Shown: piece by piece, positions 1 to 8,378 of the stretch
How positions within the stretch are numbered: position 1 is the first letter of the stretch
Layout: every line of letters begins with the position of its first letter
From: Kineosporia aurantiaca JCM 3230
GTDB lineage: Bacteria; Actinomycetota; Actinomycetes; Actinomycetales; Kineosporiaceae
Reading direction: 5' to 3'
Assembly: GCA_000719025.1 (NCBI GenBank)
Contig: JODP01000007.1
Coordinates: 62,001 to 126,000, forward strand
DNA: 64,000 nucleotides
The notes under the pieces: generated by a model
The model's database searches: none
Told to the model about the DNA's origin: nothing
Seen by the model: the letters and a program-made list of their open reading frames with translations, nothing else
Position numbers and translations under genes: made by a program

Positions 1-605
1 GCCGGATCGTGCCGATTCAGGCCGACATCCGCGACTACGAGGTCGTGGAGTCCACGCTGAAGGCGGCCGTGGCCGAGCTCGGCCGGCTCGACGTGGTCAT
101 CGCCAACGCCGGCATGACCTCAGCCGCCCGGGTCTGGGAGATCGACGCCGAGCACTGGCGCACCACCCTCGACATCAACTTGAACGGGGCCTTCCACACC
201 GCCAAGGCGGCCATCCCGATCATGATCGAGCAGGGCACCGGCGGGGCCATCGTGTTCACCAGCTCGGTGGCCGGCCTGGTCGGGCTGCCGTTCCTGGGCG
301 ACTACGTGGCCGCCAAGCATGGGGTGACCGGGCTGTCCAAGACGCTGGCCAACGAGCTGGCGGAGTACCGTATCCGGGTGAACACCGTCCACCCGCACGG
401 CGTGCTGACCGGCCTGCAGATGACCGAGATCCAGAGCTTCTCGGCGCAGTACCCGCTGCTGGCGCCCATGTTCATGGGCAGCCTGCCGGACGGCATCAGC
501 CAGGCCGAGGACATCGCCGCCGCGGTCGCCTGGCTTGCCTCGGACGAGGCCCGGCACGTGACCGGCATCCAGCTGCCGGTCGACCTCGGCCGCACCAACC
601 GGTAA
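1..605 (+). CDS. SDR family oxidoreductase, mycofactocin-type (5' end outside window)
   Basis: C-terminal part of a classical short-chain dehydrogenase; the N-terminal nucleotide-binding GxxxGxG segment lies before base 1. The visible part has the NAG motif (VVIANAG), the SSVAG segment and the YVAAK active-site Tyr/Lys, and ends in ASDEARHVTGIQLPVDLG. That ending is typical of mycofactocin-coupled SDRs, which keep a tightly bound NAD and pass electrons to mycofactocin (family knowledge). It probably oxidises an alcohol of the pathway substrate. The TetR gene starts 4 bp after the stop, so the two are probably co-transcribed. The family call is good; the mycofactocin link is inferred from the tail and from the second such SDR at 21345. 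Confidence 0.85.
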   Translation, partial: RIVPIQADIRDYEVVESTLKAAVAELGRLDVVIANAGMTSAARVWEIDAEHWRTTLDINLNGAFHTAKAAIPIMIEQGTGGAIVFTSSVAGLVGLPFLGDYVAAKHGVTGLSKTLANELAEYRIRVNTVHPHGVLTGLQMTEIQSFSAQYPLLAPMFMGSLPDGISQAEDIAAAVAWLASDEARHVTGIQLPVDLGRTNR

Positions 606-609
606 CGGC

Positions 610-1169
610 GTGGCCAAGCCGGTCGGCCGACGGGGCGAGACCCGTGAGCGCATCCTGGTGACGGCGCTGGCGCTGTTCGCCGAGAACGGTGTGCACGCGA
701 CCTCTTTGCAGCAGATCGCCGACCGGCTGGGGGTCGCCAAGGCCACCGTCTACCACCAGTTCGCCACCAAAGAGGCGCTGATCGCGGCGGTCGTGCAGCC
801 CGCGGTGGACGGACTCGGCGAGCTGTTGACTCGGGCCGAGCCGATCATCGACCGGGCCGAGCAGATCGAGGTGCTGCTGCACGGCCTGGTCGACCTGGTG
901 ATCAACGGCCGGCAGCTGTCCGCGGTGACCCACGGCGATCCGGGTGTGGCCGGGTCATCGGGTCGAGCCCGGCCCTTCGGGTGCGCGGGGAGCGGGTGCT
1001 CGGTCTGCTCCTCGGCCCCGACCCAGCCCCCTCGCGCCGGGTGGCCGTGTCCATGTTCAACGCCGGGCTGATGCTCAGCGGCACCGACCAAATGGTGGCC
1101 GGGCTGACCGACGGGGAACTGCGTCAGGAGTTGCTGGCCGCTGCCCGGCGGCTGCTGGCGGAGAAATGA
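610..1169 (+). pseudogene. TetR/AcrR regulator, broken by a one-base deletion
   Basis: A GTG start 4 bp after the SDR stop opens a TetR N-terminal helix-turn-helix (TRERILVTALALFAENGV, then LGVAKATVYHQFATKEALI). Around base 949-952 the frame breaks. The first frame runs on into a Ser/Gly/Arg-rich nonsense tail ending at 1071. The next frame from 951 continues naturally as RVIGSSPALRVRGERVLG and ends at 1169 with ELLAAARRLLAEK, a normal TetR C-terminus. One missing C in the run gtggcc(c)gggtcatc would restore a protein of about 187 residues. It is either a real pseudogene or an assembly error. The DNA-binding half could still be made without most of its ligand domain. Confidence 0.8.
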
Positions 1170-1390
1170 CGCCCTTCGCGTAGCAGTCGGTCAGGAGATG
1201 ATCGCCCCGGCCGGGGCGAAACCGGCAGGCGTGGGCCTAGGTCATCAGATCGGGTCCGGAGGACTGGCACCGCAGAGACTGCTGGGTGACGACGACGGCG
1301 AGCAAGCCGACCTGCGGCGGACGGAGTTTGTAATTCGCTGTTGGCATGACTTCCTGGCCGGGGTCTCAGTAGCGCGGGCGGAGTCGGTGT
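1170..1390. other. intergenic, nothing recognised
   Basis: About 220 bases between the broken TetR gene and the transposase remnant. I see no credible coding frame, hairpin terminator or palindromic operator. Confidence 0.5.
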
Positions 1391-1858
1391 ATGGAGGATC
1401 TTGAGGCGATTGAAGTCTGCTTCCGCACCCTGGTGGACATTGTGATCGAGCGCTGGGAATGCGGCGGGGGCAGTGTTCGCCTCTTAGGCCATGCCTGGGC
1501 ACCGACAGCGTGCTGCCCGGCTTGCTCCAGTGCCTCTGCCCGGGTACACAGCCGGTACGAACGACGGCTGAGCGACTCTTCGATCTCTCGGGTCAGCAGG
1601 CCACGATCCGGGGACCGTGCGACGCTTTCTGTGTCTGCAGACGGTGATCGGTGGGCCCGCTGACCGGCTCCCCATCCGGCTGGGCGTGCGCCGCCTGGGT
1701 ACCCGGCACCAGCAACCCGGAGAGGAGCCCGACACCTCTGGACGACGTCCCCGCCGGTGACCTCACTGGGGCGGATGCGTCGGCTTCCGCCAGACTCGGT
1801 CGGCGTTTCCTGCGATCCTGCCTGCCTTCTGGCGAACGACAAGATCAGGTGGAGTGCT
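1391..1858 (+). pseudogene. degenerate ISL3-family transposase remnant
   Basis: Three successive frames together rebuild the N-terminal zinc-finger region typical of ISL3 transposases. Frame 1 (to about 1587) gives LVDIVIERWE, then CPACSSASARVHSRYERRL. Frame 2 (1588-1610) gives SGQQATIR. Frame 3 (from 1617) gives VRRFLCLQTV, matching the usual ...vrRFxC... stretch, and then GGPADRLPIRLGV, which resembles the following helix. Downstream, GADASASARLGRRF (about 1768-1809) may be a decayed copy of the GVDDFAxRRG catalytic segment. There are at least two frameshifts, an internal deletion and no C-terminal half, so it cannot be active. Terminal inverted repeats were not found. Confidence 0.6.
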
Positions 1859-1907
1859 AGGTCCGCGCTTTCGTCGGGGCCATCGTCCGGCCGATGCTTC
1901 AAGGGGT

Positions 1908-2822
1908 TCACCGGCCGTTCTCTGGCCGCCCGTCGCCGCACGGGACAACCCTGGTAAGAGCGGCCGCTCTGGCGCGGCAGTCCTCGGCAAACGCGAGGAC
2001 CCGCAGGTGGTAGGCGCGGGCGGCCAGGGACAGACTGATGTTGTGCGGGGCCCCCGGCTGACGGATCACCTCCACCGAGGGGGCGTCGGTGAAACACGCG
2101 GCCAGGTCGGCGAGAGCGTCGTCCGTCACCGACCAGAAGCCCTCGTGCTCGGCCGCCGTGAGGTGGACCGGGACCGGGATCGCGGCCACCGCCCCAGGCA
2201 GACGTTTCGGCCAGGTGAGGGCCTCGTCGAGTTCAAATCCAGGGGAGGGGGATCCGCGAGTCATATCCCGGGAGAGGGTGCCCTCGGGGTAGAACCCGGG
2301 CCCGCCCCAGATCGCAGCGAACGTCCGGCGGCGGGTCTCCTTGCTCCGGTCCACCAGAAACGCCGGCAGGGAAGCGCTCAGAGCAGCATTGCGTTCCAGC
2401 CCGGTACCGGAGATCTCCAGACCGATCACCCAGGACTTGCGGGTGGCTAGCTCCGCTGCGACCTGGGAGCCGAGCGAGTGCGCGACCAGGACCACCCCGT
2501 CACCCCAGTCGTGCGAGCCCAGCGCTTCGGTCAGGCTGCCGGCCAGCAGATCGGCACGAGCAGGGAGGTCCAGATGTTCCACCCGCCCGGCCGAGGCGGC
2601 GTAGCCGGGCTGGTCGAAGGCCAGGGCGTTGAAACCCAGATCGGTCGCAAGCGTGAGCAGCGACTGGTCCGGATGGTTCAGCCCGTGGAAGTAGCTCGCC
2701 GCCGAGCCTCCTCCGTGCACCGCCAGGATTGTTGCCCGGGGCTTGGGAACGCAGGCCCGCAGCCCCGACATGGGGATGCCCTGGACCTCGACCTGGACCT
2801 CGGCCGGCCGCGGAGGAGTCAC
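1908..2822 (-). CDS. alpha/beta hydrolase
   Basis: A 304-residue cytoplasmic alpha/beta-hydrolase-fold enzyme with no signal peptide. Visible catalytic features are the oxyanion-hole HGGG (residues 36-39), the nucleophile elbow AHSLGS with Ser at about 116, and a late His at about 260 (GAPHNISLS). The GTG start overlaps the kinase stop as GTGA. A much longer open frame continues upstream, but inside the kinase gene it is only its shadow. It is the last gene of the operon ACAD (5169) - kinase - hydrolase. Substrate unknown; an ester, lactone or CoA thioester hydrolase would suit the context. Confidence 0.85.
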   Translation of the reverse strand: MTPPRPAEVQVEVQGIPMSGLRACVPKPRATILAVHGGGSAASYFHGLNHPDQSLLTLATDLGFNALAFDQPGYAASAGRVEHLDLPARADLLAGSLTEALGSHDWGDGVVLVAHSLGSQVAAELATRKSWVIGLEISGTGLERNAALSASLPAFLVDRSKETRRRTFAAIWGGPGFYPEGTLSRDMTRGSPSPGFELDEALTWPKRLPGAVAAIPVPVHLTAAEHEGFWSVTDDALADLAACFTDAPSVEVIRQPGAPHNISLSLAARAYHLRVLAFAEDCRARAAALTRVVPCGDGRPENGR

Positions 2823-3871
2823 TTGCTCGTGACCGGGCTGGGCCGCGATTCGGTGACCGCGTAACTGGTGCTGGAGGCAAGATCGGCGGCCCTCCCCATC
2901 AGGTCCAGGGCAACCGGCCCGAATGCCTTCAGCGTCGGGTTGTTCCCGGCTCGCTGGAAGCCCTGCTCGATCACGATCGCCAGCTTGAACCGGCTCAGGA
3001 CCAGGTAGTAGTCCAGATCGTCGACCTGGCGGCCGGAGACCGCTGCGTAGCGCGCGATCATCGCGTCTCGTCCAGGCATTCCGGTCATGTCCACGTAGCT
3101 GAAGCCACCCTCGCCGGAACTGGTGTCGGCCGGCCACTTGTCGATCACCCAGGCCAGGTCCAGCTTCGGATCGCCGACCGTACCCATCTCCCAGTCCAGG
3201 ATCGCCGCCAACCGGGCCGGGGCGCCGTGCCGGTACATCACGTTGGCGAACTGGTAGTCCCCGTGCAGCACGCCCGGGATGTAGTCGATCGGCCGGTGGG
3301 CCCGCAGCCAGGCCTCCGCCTCGGCGAACCCGGGCAGCTCGCGCCGGCCGACCTTGGCCAGCATCGCCGTCCACCGATCCACCTGCCGCTCGTGGAAACC
3401 CTCGGGCCGGCCCAGCCCCTCCAGCCCCTGGGCCCGCCAGTCCACCCGGGAGAGCAGGGCGATGCCGTCGATCAGCTCGGTGGCCAGCCCGGCCCGGGCC
3501 TCCTGATCGGTGTCGAAGGGAGCCGGCCAGGTCCGTGCGGACATCGGCGACCAGCCGTCGACGAAGTCCATCAAATAGAACGTCCGCCCGAGGACGCTGG
3601 GATCTTCACAGACAGCAACGGCTTTGGGCTGGGGGACGTCGGTGCCGCCCAGACCTTTCACGATCCGCCACTCCCGAAGGATCCCCGCGTCCCGGGCCGG
3701 GGGCGCGCTCAGCGGTGGGATCCGCAGAGCGGCGTGCAGTTCCTCGCCGCGCCGGATCTCGTAGATCTCGTTCTGCGCGCCGCCGGTGACCAGGCGGTGC
3801 TTGATCGATGCCCCCTTCCCGGGGACGTCTTGGGCGTCCAGCCAGGCGGCCAGGCGGTCGATGTCGATCAC
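2819..3871 (-). CDS. APH-type phosphotransferase (ACAD10/11 kinase-domain-like)
   Basis: A 350-residue aminoglycoside-phosphotransferase-fold kinase. It has the catalytic loop HGDYQFAN (His203, Asp205, Asn210) and the metal-binding DWE...GDPKLDLAW segment (Asp226 onward). The GTG start overlaps the stop of the acyl-CoA dehydrogenase (GTGA), and its own stop overlaps the hydrolase start, so the three are translationally coupled. In animals this kinase domain is fused to an acyl-CoA dehydrogenase (ACAD10/ACAD11), and in the Pseudomonas levulinate pathway the APH-like LvaA phosphorylates 4-hydroxyacyl-CoA. The same role on a hydroxyacyl-CoA is the best inference here; antibiotic resistance is unlikely. 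Confidence 0.85.
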   Translation of the reverse strand: MIDIDRLAAWLDAQDVPGKGASIKHRLVTGGAQNEIYEIRRGEELHAALRIPPLSAPPARDAGILREWRIVKGLGGTDVPQPKAVAVCEDPSVLGRTFYLMDFVDGWSPMSARTWPAPFDTDQEARAGLATELIDGIALLSRVDWRAQGLEGLGRPEGFHERQVDRWTAMLAKVGRRELPGFAEAEAWLRAHRPIDYIPGVLHGDYQFANVMYRHGAPARLAAILDWEMGTVGDPKLDLAWVIDKWPADTSSGEGGFSYVDMTGMPGRDAMIARYAAVSGRQVDDLDYYLVLSRFKLAIVIEQGFQRAGNNPTLKAFGPVALDLMGRAADLASSTSYAVTESRPSPVTSK

Positions 3872-5169
3872 AGGTTGCCCACCTCGAGCTCGAGCAGGTG
3901 CGCGTACTTGGCCCGGGCCGCCTCGGTGCGCCCGGGCAGATGACTGCTCGGCCACAGGCCCTCGGCCGGCTTGTAGTCGCGCAGTACCTGCCGGGCCACG
4001 GTGACCTTGTGCACCTCGGTCGGCCCGTCGGCGATCCCCATCACCATGGATCCGTGCAGGAAGCGCATCAGCGGCATCTCGTTGCTGGTGCCCAGGGCGC
4101 CGTGCACCTGGACCGCCCGGAAGGCGATGTCGTGCAGCACCTGGGGCATGACCACCTTGACCGCGGCAATATCCTTGCGGACCTTCAGGTAGTTCTGGTG
4201 CTTGTCGATCGACCAGGCGGTGTACAGCACAAACAGCCGGAACTGCTGCAGCTGGGCGTAGGAGTCGGCGATATAGCCCTGCACGAACTGCTTGTCGGCC
4301 AGCCGGGAGCCCTTGGTGTGCCGGCTCAGGGCTCGCTCGCACATGATGTCCAGCGCCTTCCTGGCCTGCCCGATGGTCCGCATGGCGTGGTGGATCCGGC
4401 CGCCGCCGAGCCGGGTCTGAGCCATCACGAAGGCCTGGCCCTCGTCGCCGAACAGCGCGTCGGCGGGTACCCGGACATCCTGGTAGTGCACCAGCGCGTG
4501 GGTGCCCTCGTCCTCGGTGTCACCGAACAAGCCTGTGCTGCGGACAATCTCGACACCGGGCGTGTCGGCCGGAACCAGGAACATTGACATGCCCTTGTGC
4601 GGCTCGACATCCGGGTCGGAAACGGCCATCACGATGTAGAAGGACGCCGTCCTGGCGTTGGAGGAGAAATACTTCCAGCCGTTGATCACCCAGTCGTCGC
4701 CGTCGCGGACGGCCCGGGTGGTGAATTCAGTAGGGTCGGAGCCGCCCTGCGGCTCGGTCATCGAGTAACAGGAGAAGATCTCCCCGGCCAGCAGAGGACG
4801 CAGGTAGCGCTCCTTCTGCTCCTGGGTGCCGTAGTGCGCGAGGATCTCGGCGTTGCCGGTGTCCGGGGCCTGGCAGCCGAAGACGATCGGTGCCCACGAG
4901 GCGCGGCCCAGGATCTCGTTCAACAGCGACAACTGGAGCTGGCCATGCCCCTGGCCGCCCAGTTCCGGGCCGAGATGGGTGGCCCACAGACCCTGCCGGC
5001 GCACCTCTTCCTTCAGCGGCGCGATCGCCTCCCGCCGGGCCCCCTCCAGGGCGGTGAACTGCAGGCCGGGCCAGACCAGGTCGAGCGGTTCCACCTCCTC
5101 CCGGACGAATGTGTCGGCCCAGTCGAGCTTGGCCTGGAACTCGGGCTCGGTGGAGAAGTCCCACGACAT
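3868..5169 (-). CDS. acyl-CoA dehydrogenase, ACAD10/11-like
   Basis: A 433-residue FAD flavoprotein of the acyl-CoA dehydrogenase fold. It has the YSMTEPQGGSD FAD/substrate segment, WVINGWKYFSSNA, the C-terminal RAVQVHGALGTSNE and GIADGPTEVH. The last motif replaces the common YEGTSE: at the place of the usual catalytic Glu there is Asp (about residue 381), as in ACAD10/11-type enzymes. It is the first gene of the minus-strand operon with the APH kinase. Together they could turn a 4-hydroxyacyl-CoA into a phosphorylated intermediate and then an enoyl-CoA. It is divergent from the TetR gene at 5230. Confidence 0.9.
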   Translation of the reverse strand: MSWDFSTEPEFQAKLDWADTFVREEVEPLDLVWPGLQFTALEGARREAIAPLKEEVRRQGLWATHLGPELGGQGHGQLQLSLLNEILGRASWAPIVFGCQAPDTGNAEILAHYGTQEQKERYLRPLLAGEIFSCYSMTEPQGGSDPTEFTTRAVRDGDDWVINGWKYFSSNARTASFYIVMAVSDPDVEPHKGMSMFLVPADTPGVEIVRSTGLFGDTEDEGTHALVHYQDVRVPADALFGDEGQAFVMAQTRLGGGRIHHAMRTIGQARKALDIMCERALSRHTKGSRLADKQFVQGYIADSYAQLQQFRLFVLYTAWSIDKHQNYLKVRKDIAAVKVVMPQVLHDIAFRAVQVHGALGTSNEMPLMRFLHGSMVMGIADGPTEVHKVTVARQVLRDYKPAEGLWPSSHLPGRTEAARAKYAHLLELEVGNL

Positions 5170-5204
5170 GGCGCCTCCATTGGCGACGGGGTCTAGCGGG
5201 TTAA

Positions 5205-5219
5205 TTATTTAGACAATAA
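5205..5219. promoter_or_regulatory. small inverted repeat in divergent promoter region
   Basis: TTATT-tagac-AATAA, perfect 5-bp arms, in the A+T-rich 60-bp gap between the ACAD (minus) and TetR (plus) starts. A likely operator for the adjacent TetR regulator. Position and symmetry are the only evidence. Confidence 0.4.
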
Positions 5220-5229
5220 GATTCCCGGC

Positions 5230-6093
5230 ATGGAGAACGCAATTCTCGGGGACGAGATTGTCGGGCGGATCGCCGAGAGGTCACGGGCCCGGCGGCACCC
5301 GGACTACGACGACGAGGTCCGGCGTCTGCTCGGCGCCGCCCTGACCGTGATGAGCCGTTCCGGCACCGGCGCGGCCCCGAAGGTGGCCGACATCGTGGCC
5401 GCGGCCGGCCTCTCGAATGTGGCCTTTTACCGGCACTTCCCATCCAAGGAGGCGCTGGTGGACGCCCTGGTCGAGGACGGGACGCTGCGGCTGCGGGACT
5501 ACCTGGCTCACCAGATGGGCAAGGAGTCGGCGCCGGCGCGCCAGGTTCGGCGCTGGGTCGAGGGGGTGATGGCGCAGACCGGCGGCGAGGTTGCGGCGAC
5601 CACGCTGGCCGTGCTGTCCAACGGGGGTGGCGGCGGTGCGCAGACGGCCGGTGGGCGGCACCGGGCGAGTGTGCCGTTGGCGGCGTTGCTGCGGGTACCG
5701 TTCGAAGAGCTTGAAAGTGAGGACGCGGACCTGGCGGCTTCGCTGGTGGCTCACGCAGTCCTGGGAAGGCTTTCGGATCACCTGACGGCGCGGACCCAAC
5801 CGGATGCTGCGGAGTTGGACCGGCTCGTCCGCTTCGCGATCGGGGCGGCCGGGGTGGTGAGCGAGGCCGAAACCGTCGGAGGAGCGGCGCACCACAGCGC
5901 CACGCGAAAGAGCCGACCGGCGGCCACATCGAAGGGCGAGGATGCCGGCCGGGCTGGAGCGCCCAAGCCTGGTGTTGGTCGGCGCCGCGCGCTTCGGGCG
6001 GATGGCGAGTCCGCGGAGGCGGGCGAGGGCCCGAAGCCCGGACGGCCCGAAGAAGCTAGGACAGATCCGGCCACGACGAGGAGGCGGAAATGA
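5230..6093 (+). CDS. TetR/AcrR regulator with long basic Ala/Pro-rich tail
   Basis: A 287-residue regulator. The helix-turn-helix is near residues 40-75 (KVADIVAAAGLSNVAFYRHFPSKEALV), followed by a short ligand domain. Residues from about 225 to the end are a low-complexity Ala/Gly/Pro/Arg/Glu-rich tail with no family match, unusual for TetR and probably disordered. The last bases overlap the next SDR start as ATGA. It is divergent from the ACAD-kinase-hydrolase operon and is the obvious candidate to control it and itself. Confidence 0.85.
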   Translation: MENAILGDEIVGRIAERSRARRHPDYDDEVRRLLGAALTVMSRSGTGAAPKVADIVAAAGLSNVAFYRHFPSKEALVDALVEDGTLRLRDYLAHQMGKESAPARQVRRWVEGVMAQTGGEVAATTLAVLSNGGGGGAQTAGGRHRASVPLAALLRVPFEELESEDADLAASLVAHAVLGRLSDHLTARTQPDAAELDRLVRFAIGAAGVVSEAETVGGAAHHSATRKSRPAATSKGEDAGRAGAPKPGVGRRRALRADGESAEAGEGPKPGRPEEARTDPATTRRRK

Positions 6094-6875
6094 GCTCAAC
6101 GGTTCGCAGGCGTTCGCTGCCGGATCTGCTCAACCTGAGCGGCCGGGTGGCGATCGTCACCGGGGCAACCCGTGGTCTCGGCCGGGCCATTGCGCAGGGA
6201 CTGGCCGAGGCCGGCGCCGACGTGGTGGTGGCCTCACGCAAGGCCGACGCCTGCGACAGGGTCGCGGCGGAGCTGACCAAGGGCACCCCCGGTAGCGGTA
6301 CCCCGATCGCCTGTCACGTCGGACGCTGGGACGACTGCGACCGCTTGATCGACGAAACCATCCAGCAAATGGGCCGACTCGACGTCCTGGTGAACAACGC
6401 CGGCATGTCACCCCTGTACTCCAGCCTGGACGCGGTGACCGAGGAGCTCTATGACAAGACGCTGGGGGTGAACCTGAAGGGGCCGTTCCGCCTGGCCGTG
6501 CTCGCGGCGACGCACATGGCCGCGCACGAGGGAGGGTCGATCATCAACATCAGCACCGGCGGGTCGCTGGTGGCCAGTCCCAGCCAGCTGCCCTACGCGT
6601 GCGCCAAGGCGGGGATCAACGCCATGACCGTGGGCCTGGCCGATGCGTTCGCGCCGAAGGTCCGGGTGAACTGCGTGCAGCCGGGACCGTTCCGGACCGA
6701 CTCCAGCCGGGGGTGGGCCCCGCCGGAGGGTGAGGACGTGCCGTTCGTGCCGATGGGCCGGATGGGCCGGCCGGAGGAGATCTTCCCGTTGATCGTGCAT
6801 CTGGCCAGTGACGCCTCGAGCTTCACCACCGGCGCCAGTATCCGGGTCGACGGGGGAGTCACCCGGAAGGTCTGA
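6090..6875 (+). CDS. SDR family oxidoreductase
   Basis: A 261-residue classical SDR with the NAD(P)-binding TGATRGLG (residues about 24-31), NNAGMS, the Ser segment NISTGGS and the active-site YACAK. It ends in FTTGASIRVDGG, the usual substrate-loop/C-terminal pattern. Translationally coupled to the TetR gene by an ATGA overlap. It probably oxidises a hydroxyl of the substrate or a hydroxyacyl-CoA; specificity cannot be read. Confidence 0.88.
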   Translation: MSSTVRRRSLPDLLNLSGRVAIVTGATRGLGRAIAQGLAEAGADVVVASRKADACDRVAAELTKGTPGSGTPIACHVGRWDDCDRLIDETIQQMGRLDVLVNNAGMSPLYSSLDAVTEELYDKTLGVNLKGPFRLAVLAATHMAAHEGGSIINISTGGSLVASPSQLPYACAKAGINAMTVGLADAFAPKVRVNCVQPGPFRTDSSRGWAPPEGEDVPFVPMGRMGRPEEIFPLIVHLASDASSFTTGASIRVDGGVTRKV

Positions 6876-6914
6876 GCATTGCCTGGGGGCATCAACCGCT
6901 CTTACCGTTCATCC

Positions 6915-7361
6915 ATGGCAACTGCTGTGGTGCGCGTCATTGTCGATGCGGACGGAAATCTTTCGGCCGCCGAATTCGATGATGGTCTGGCCGGTCTCCG
7001 GGATCAGGGCCTGGAGGTGCTGTCCGTCCCGACCGACCGGCTGCCCGAGCGCCGACGGGAGGTGGAGCTGATCGTCGAGACGCCCCTGCAGACCGGTGAA
7101 TACCTGGAGCTGTGTGCCAAGGCCTTCCGGCTCGGGACCCAGCTCGGCGTGATCACCTACATCAGCCGGGGCACGGATGAGGACGCCGTGGGGGTGCTGA
7201 GCCGGTTCGGTCTGGCCGGAGTGGTCCAGGGCTCGGACGAGGACGAGGACCTGGTCATCGTCACCCTCCCGGCCGCGCGGCGCCGGGAGGTTCCCGAGAG
7301 CCGCCTGCTCACCGCCCTGGAAGCCGCCCTGAACTGCGAGGTCAGTCTGAGGTTCGGCTGA
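6915..7361 (+). CDS. hypothetical protein, 148 residues
   Basis: Not recognised. The chosen ATG gives MATAVVRVIVDADGN; an in-frame TTG at 6879, right after the SDR stop, would add 12 residues. The product is acidic and soluble, with alternating hydrophobic strands and helices and an Asp/Glu-rich stretch (GSDEDEDLVIVTLP) near residue 110. There are no Cys pairs, membrane segments or signal peptide. The sequence looks like two alpha/beta halves of about 70 residues. It lies between the SDR and the regulated hydrolase operon, and the conserved operator 7369-7385 follows its stop at once. Confidence 0.65.
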   Translation: MATAVVRVIVDADGNLSAAEFDDGLAGLRDQGLEVLSVPTDRLPERRREVELIVETPLQTGEYLELCAKAFRLGTQLGVITYISRGTDEDAVGVLSRFGLAGVVQGSDEDEDLVIVTLPAARRREVPESRLLTALEAALNCEVSLRFG

Positions 7362-7368
7362 CCAAACG

Positions 7369-7385
7369 GACCAATTATTTGGTTG
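7369..7385. promoter_or_regulatory. operator-like 17-bp motif, copy 1
   Basis: GACCAATTATTTGGTTG. This is one of five near-identical copies of GAACAANNATTTGGTTC, an imperfect inverted repeat. It lies about 100 bp upstream of the ATG at 7488 and probably controls the hydrolase-amidohydrolase-Rieske-NuoF-ferredoxin operon. Confidence 0.65.
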
Positions 7386-7487
7386 CGCACTTCCGGAAGG
7401 GCCGCTGGACGGCAATACTCACAAGGACTGGGCCTGATCTGTGCCTCGGCCCGGGCCCGCGTCTGCTCGATTCGAAGAGGAATCCCG

Positions 7488-8378
7488 ATGGCATACGTCG
7501 AAGTGAACGGCGGCCTGGTCGCCTACGATCTGATCGGCCCCGAGGACGGGCAGATCTGCGTGGTCACCCCGGGCGGCCGGTTCAGCAAGGAGTACCGGGG
7601 GGTGCGGCCGTTCGCCGAGGCGCTGGCCGCCACCGGGCGCCGGGTGCTGATCTGGGACCGGCCCAACACCGGGGAGTCGGACATCCAGCTCTACGGGCAG
7701 TCCGAGTCGCACATGCGGGCCGAGACGCTGGCGGGCATGGTGCGGGAACTGGAGCTCGGGCCGGTGGTGGCGATGGGTGGCTCGGGCGGCGCCCGGGACT
7801 CGATCCTGTTCACCATCCGCTACCCCGAGCTGGTGACCCGGCTGATCACCTGGTCGATCGTCGGTGGCGCGTTCAGCTCGATGAGCCTGGCCAGCGTGTA
7901 CGTGCTGGACGAACTGCGGGCCGTGCGGCGCGGCGGGATCGCCGGGATCCTGGCGCTGAAGGGCCGGGCCGGCAGCTGGAGCGACCTGGTCGCGGCCAAC
8001 CCCCGCAATCAGCAGCGGCTGGAGGACCTGGGCGCGGAGGAGTTCGAACGGGTGATGTGGCGCTGGTTCGAGGCCTACGTGCCCAAGTCGAACGAGGCCA
8101 TCCCTGGCGTGCCGGACTGGCAGATGCGCTCGATCCAGGTGCCCACGCTGATCGTCCGCGGCGGTGAGCGCGACATCGACCATCCGAAACGTACCTCGTA
8201 CGAGGTTCATTCACTGATCGCGGGATCGCGGCTGATTGAGCCGCCGTGGCCGGAGGACGCCTGGGAACGGGCCCAGGAGGCCCGCGACGCCGGGCGCGGG
8301 GGCATTTTCGATCCCTGGCTGAAGGCCGTGCCCGCCTTCTCCGACTTCATCCAGGAGACCGAGGTGAGCGTCGTATGA
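7488..8378 (+). CDS. alpha/beta hydrolase
   Basis: A 296-residue alpha/beta-hydrolase-fold protein. The ATG at 7488 is preceded by the purine-rich ribosome site GAAGAGGA. The nucleophile elbow is GGSGGA with Ser at about 99, and DRPNTGES lies near residue 57. In the C-terminal part the expected catalytic His is not obvious; the corresponding segment reads HSLIAGSRLIEPPW. Its stop overlaps the next start (ATGA). Opens an operon running at least to 12575. It may be a C-C bond or ester hydrolase acting with the two amidohydrolases. Confidence 0.85.
   Translation: MAYVEVNGGLVAYDLIGPEDGQICVVTPGGRFSKEYRGVRPFAEALAATGRRVLIWDRPNTGESDIQLYGQSESHMRAETLAGMVRELELGPVVAMGGSGGARDSILFTIRYPELVTRLITWSIVGGAFSSMSLASVYVLDELRAVRRGGIAGILALKGRAGSWSDLVAANPRNQQRLEDLGAEEFERVMWRWFEAYVPKSNEAIPGVPDWQMRSIQVPTLIVRGGERDIDHPKRTSYEVHSLIAGSRLIEPPWPEDAWERAQEARDAGRGGIFDPWLKAVPAFSDFIQETEVSVV

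Noticed and set aside
2819..3871. Aminoglycoside resistance kinase
   Set aside because: The APH fold is shared, but the gene is coupled to an ACAD10/11-like dehydrogenase, so a metabolic kinase is far more likely.
5198..5222. Sixth copy of the 17-bp regulon motif before the ACAD/TetR pair
   Set aside because: It shares only the AATTATTT core; the GAAC and GGTTC arms are missing, so it is better explained as the local TetR site.
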